NCBI GenBank assembly: GCA_018714945.1
Contig: DVMO01000068.1
Span: 1-8,271 of the forward strand
Origin: Fimisoma avicola
Lineage (GTDB): Bacteria; Bacillota; Clostridia; Peptostreptococcales; Anaerovoracaceae
Direction of reading: 5' to 3'
DNA: 8,271 nt
The notes beneath the pieces are model-generated. The model was not told the DNA's origin, searched no databases, and saw only the letters and a program-made list of their open reading frames with translations. Below, piece by piece: positions 6,375-8,271 of the stretch; the stretch's first letter is position 1; every line of letters starts with the position of its first letter. Both the position numbers and the translations under genes were made by a program.

Positions 6375-6598
6375 ACAGAGGTTAAGCTTGTTGGAATCAA
6401 GTTGCTGCAAAACGGCTTTATGGCCCATTTGGGCAGCGAAGATGAATACGGCTTTTTTTAGTCAGCCAAAATCAAAACACAATCTGCCCATCTTCCACAG
6501 TTCAAACTATTTCTTATGCTGTCCTTGCAAATGTTGGCGGTGCATGGACTGCGTATGGTCCAGCCTCCTCGATAGCTAACATTGCAGCAGCCGCCTGA
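6375..6598 (+). pseudogene. Frame-broken Gly/Ala-rich peptide gene, bacteriocin-like (tentative)
   Basis: Directly after the stop of the membrane-protein gene and in the same frame, codons 6375-6458 read on to GSEDEYGFF and meet TAG (6459-6461) inside a run of seven T (6453-6459). Moving to the -1 frame at this run (TTA at 6458) opens 46 more codons to TGA at 6596-6598. That part contains CPSSTVQTISYAVL, then ANVGGAWTAYG and PASSIANIAAAA. The composition (Gly, Ala, Ser, Thr, one Cys, one Trp, hydrophobic tail) resembles small secreted antimicrobial peptides more than random sequence. No convincing start is visible: ATG 6420 lacks a ribosome site. It could be a decayed gene, a sequencing slip in T7, or expression by -1 slippage. 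It could also be non-coding. I do not recognise a precise bacteriocin class. Confidence 0.35.
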
Positions 6599-6660
6599 TC
6601 CGGACCGGTTCACGCAGTGATCTCTTTTGTAAATAATCCTGTGCCGGATACAAGACAAAC

Positions 6661-6690
6661 AGCGCCCGGACTTTCCGTTCGGGCGCTTTG
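6661..6690 (+). terminator. Bidirectional terminator between convergent units
   Basis: AGCGCCCG (6661-6668) pairs with CGGGCGCT (6680-6687), extendable by two pairs (GA/TT). On the plus strand it is followed by TTTGTTC and serves the small membrane-protein unit. On the minus strand it is followed by GTTTGTCTTGT and lies about 40 nt past the stop of the surface-protein gene at 6727, so it probably serves both. Confidence 0.75.
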
Positions 6691-6726
6691 TTCATCTATT
6701 TCGCAGCCGTTATTTCATGGCCGTTA

Positions 6727-8271
6727 TCATCTGTTCTTTTCTGACCTGTATCTGTATGCGCTGATCAAGGCTATGGCCATGGCAGCGAGCATTAGAGCGG
6801 CAAACAGATAGATCAGTGCAGTGTCGCCTGTCTTGACCGCATCTGAAACTTGAGTTTTTTCGTCATTGACGGTGGTCTCATCGCCGATACCATCGTTGCC
6901 GCTGTCGTCAGTCACATCATCGTCTCCCGGCACTGTTGGTTCGCCCGGCACTACAGGCTCGCCCGGAGTTACGGCGCTGCCGCTCAAAGTGTATGCCGCC
7001 ACGGTTCCTGATACTTCACAGGCCGCCAGGAGCACAGGACTTCCGGATTCAGACTCTCCGGTCGGGATGAAGGCCAGCCCTTCAGGCGCAACATCTCCTG
7101 CTATTTCCTGCGAAAAGTCTCTGGTGTTGATATAGTTCACATATTCGGCTCCTGCCGGGTCTGTAACATCATATACCATGATACCGCCTATACGCTCCAG
7201 GGCTATAAAGGCATAGTATCTTCCGTCTACTTCTTCAATGGTGATGGCTTCAGGCTCAACGCCTTTCTTGGCGCTGCGGCTGTCCACATCTATATCATCA
7301 TTTGAGCAGTTAAACCATGCGGCCAGATAGGACGCAGTCCTGCTCTCAAACTCGTTGGCGCTGTCATATACCACTTCCATGGTATCAGCGTCAAAGATCG
7401 TAAAGGAACGGCTTCCGTAAAGATAGTTCTTTCCGTCTTCAAGCCCCGCCGTAACATCGTGATCGAGAGTCCTTACATCCTCTGCTGTATTTCCGTTGGT
7501 ATCTTGAATATCAGTTTTGGTCTCGTTGGTAAAGTCTCCCCACTCACGGGCGTCTCCTTCATTGGCAGTGGCGATATATGTCTTGCCGCCTATCTCAAAT
7601 ACGCTTATGCCGTCCGGCATGCGAACGCCATATGTATCCTCATATAAAGCCCCTTCGTATTTGCCGTCCTCCACCAGGTCTATCATGTTAGGCTCAATGC
7701 TGAGGTCCTGGAATCCTATGCTCTTTATGGATGTAAACTGTCCGCTCTCAATGTCCAGTGTCGCTATGGCATTGGCCTCCTGGAGAGACACATATGCTGT
7801 GGTGCCATCAGCATCCAGTGCGATATATTCAGGTTCCAGGTCGTTTTCTGCGCTCAGTATTTGGCCGTCTATCTTATTGAACAATACCCCCTGCCCGGCA
7901 AGCTGCTCAGAATCAAAATCTTCAAATCCTACCGTGCGGGTTTCTTTTGTAGCCGTATTTACTATGGTAACGCTGCCTGCAGGATCCACTGCGCCGTCTT
8001 TATATCCGTTCCTCGGTTCGCCTTCGTCGGCGGTGAGTATCCATTTGCCGTCTTTGCTGACAGTTATCATATCAGGCTGCACTCCTGTCACAAAGCTTTC
8101 GATCAATTGACCGTCATAGTCCAGTACGGCAATGCGGCCGGCAGCAGAATAATCCGAAGCCTGAAGGGCGATCACGATGTGGTCGTTTGCCGTATCTACC
8201 GCAACGCTGGTCATATCTCCGTATTCGAAGCCTGATATAAGATCTTTGACCTGTATGGTGCTTTCAGTTTC
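6727..8271 (-). CDS. Choice-of-anchor I family surface protein, N-terminus outside window
   Basis: Only the last 514 codons are visible; the frame runs open through the right edge, so the ATG at 8214 is internal, not the start. Residues 1 to about 430 form a secreted beta-propeller-like domain of the choice-of-anchor I type. Its repeat blades include YGDMTSVAVD (16-25), a GVQPDMITVSKDGKWILTADEGEP block, DPAGSVTIV, EYIALDADGTTAYVSLQEANAIA, KTYIATANEGDARE, GSRSFTIFDA, KGVEPEAITIEEVDGRYYAFIALERIGGIMVYD and DVAPEGLAFI. Some homologs are labelled alkaline phosphatase, but no phosphatase active site is seen and the function is unknown. Residues 431-479 are a linker with PGEP repeats and an acidic Asp/Glu stretch. 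They are followed by AVKTGD (478-483), a hydrophobic span (about 484-505) and the basic tail YRYRSEKNR. This matches a degenerate LPXTG-type cell-wall sorting signal (KTGD form common in Clostridia). It converges on the small plus-strand unit. Confidence 0.85.
   Translation of the reverse strand, partial: ETESTIQVKDLISGFEYGDMTSVAVDTANDHIVIALQASDYSAAGRIAVLDYDGQLIESFVTGVQPDMITVSKDGKWILTADEGEPRNGYKDGAVDPAGSVTIVNTATKETRTVGFEDFDSEQLAGQGVLFNKIDGQILSAENDLEPEYIALDADGTTAYVSLQEANAIATLDIESGQFTSIKSIGFQDLSIEPNMIDLVEDGKYEGALYEDTYGVRMPDGISVFEIGGKTYIATANEGDAREWGDFTNETKTDIQDTNGNTAEDVRTLDHDVTAGLEDGKNYLYGSRSFTIFDADTMEVVYDSANEFESRTASYLAAWFNCSNDDIDVDSRSAKKGVEPEAITIEEVDGRYYAFIALERIGGIMVYDVTDPAGAEYVNYINTRDFSQEIAGDVAPEGLAFIPTGESESGSPVLLAACEVSGTVAAYTLSGSAVTPGEPVVPGEPTVPGDDDVTDDSGNDGIGDETTVNDEKTQVSDAVKTGDTALIYLFAALMLAAMAIALISAYRYRSEKNR
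6925..6969 (-). repeat. PGEP-type codon repeats in the wall-spanning linker
   Basis: Three tandem variants of Thr/Val-Pro-Gly-Glu/Asp-Pro/Asp are encoded here (TPGEPVVPGEPTVPGDD). At the DNA level, GCTCGCCCGG-like units repeat. Pro-rich linkers of this kind typically carry a surface domain through the peptidoglycan, and the copy number may vary between strains. Confidence 0.6.

Noticed and set aside
6388..6579. Plus-strand 63-codon frame opening at TTG with a Cys-rich end (CCPCKCWRC)
   Set aside because: The Cys cluster arises from an out-of-frame reading of codons that make better protein sense in the overlapping -1 frame (ANVGGAWTAYG). AGAGG lies near the TTG, but the product has no coherent pattern.
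6458..6658. Minus-strand 66-codon frame
   Set aside because: No ribosome site, no recognisable pattern, and it overlaps the plus-strand peptide frame; judged a shadow.
1..8271. CRISPR arrays, tRNA/rRNA genes, insertion sequences, riboswitches
   Set aside because: Looked for and not seen: no regularly spaced repeats, no cloverleaf or rRNA segments, no transposase frame or terminal repeats. The lepA leader is too short for a riboswitch, and the ~150-nt plus-strand leader matches no class I recognise.

Overview
The window looks like chromosomal DNA from an anaerobic low-to-mid-GC Firmicute, most likely a Clostridia/Lachnospiraceae-type organism. This rests on AGGAGG-type ribosome sites, TTGaca/TATAAT promoters 17 bp apart, frequent ATA and AGG codons, the lepA-hemW gene pair, and a surface protein ending in a KTGD-membrane-basic tail. 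The genus cannot be fixed from the sequence alone.

Layout, left to right. Positions 1-598 (minus) hold the first 199 codons of an Lgt-family lipoprotein diacylglyceryl transferase, cut by the window edge. Just upstream of it (650-922, minus) is a 90-residue DUF4190-like membrane protein with its own promoter (971-999). A hairpin terminator (626-651) is wedged between the two genes. Next comes a minus-strand operon, lepA (3891-5708), hemW (2676-3866), glpK (1174-2664), driven by a near-consensus promoter at 5744-5772 and closed by a GC-rich terminator at 1049-1084. It combines a translation GTPase (EF4), a radical-SAM heme chaperone and glycerol kinase. lepA-hemW is a familiar Firmicute pair, but glpK occupies the place where hrcA and the dnaK genes often follow.

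From 5800 to about 6690 the character changes. The DNA is visibly more AT-rich and is read from the plus strand. A near-perfect promoter (TTGACT-17-TATAAT, 5865-5893) leads through a leader of about 150 nt with repeats, a small hairpin and a possible 40-codon upstream reading frame. It then reaches a 108-residue three-helix membrane protein (6048-6374) with no recognised family. Downstream lies a reading frame broken at a run of seven T (6453-6459). Past the break the -1 frame encodes 46 codons of a Gly/Ala-rich, bacteriocin-like peptide. The unit ends at a terminator (6661-6690). The best candidate for something undescribed is this compact unit: a possible peptide/immunity cassette that is either decayed or expressed by slippage at T7.

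Positions 6727-8271 (minus) carry the C-terminal 514 codons of a large secreted beta-propeller protein of the choice-of-anchor I type. It has a Pro/Gly/Glu repeat linker, an acidic stretch and a sortase-like AVKTGD anchor. Its N-terminus lies beyond the right edge.
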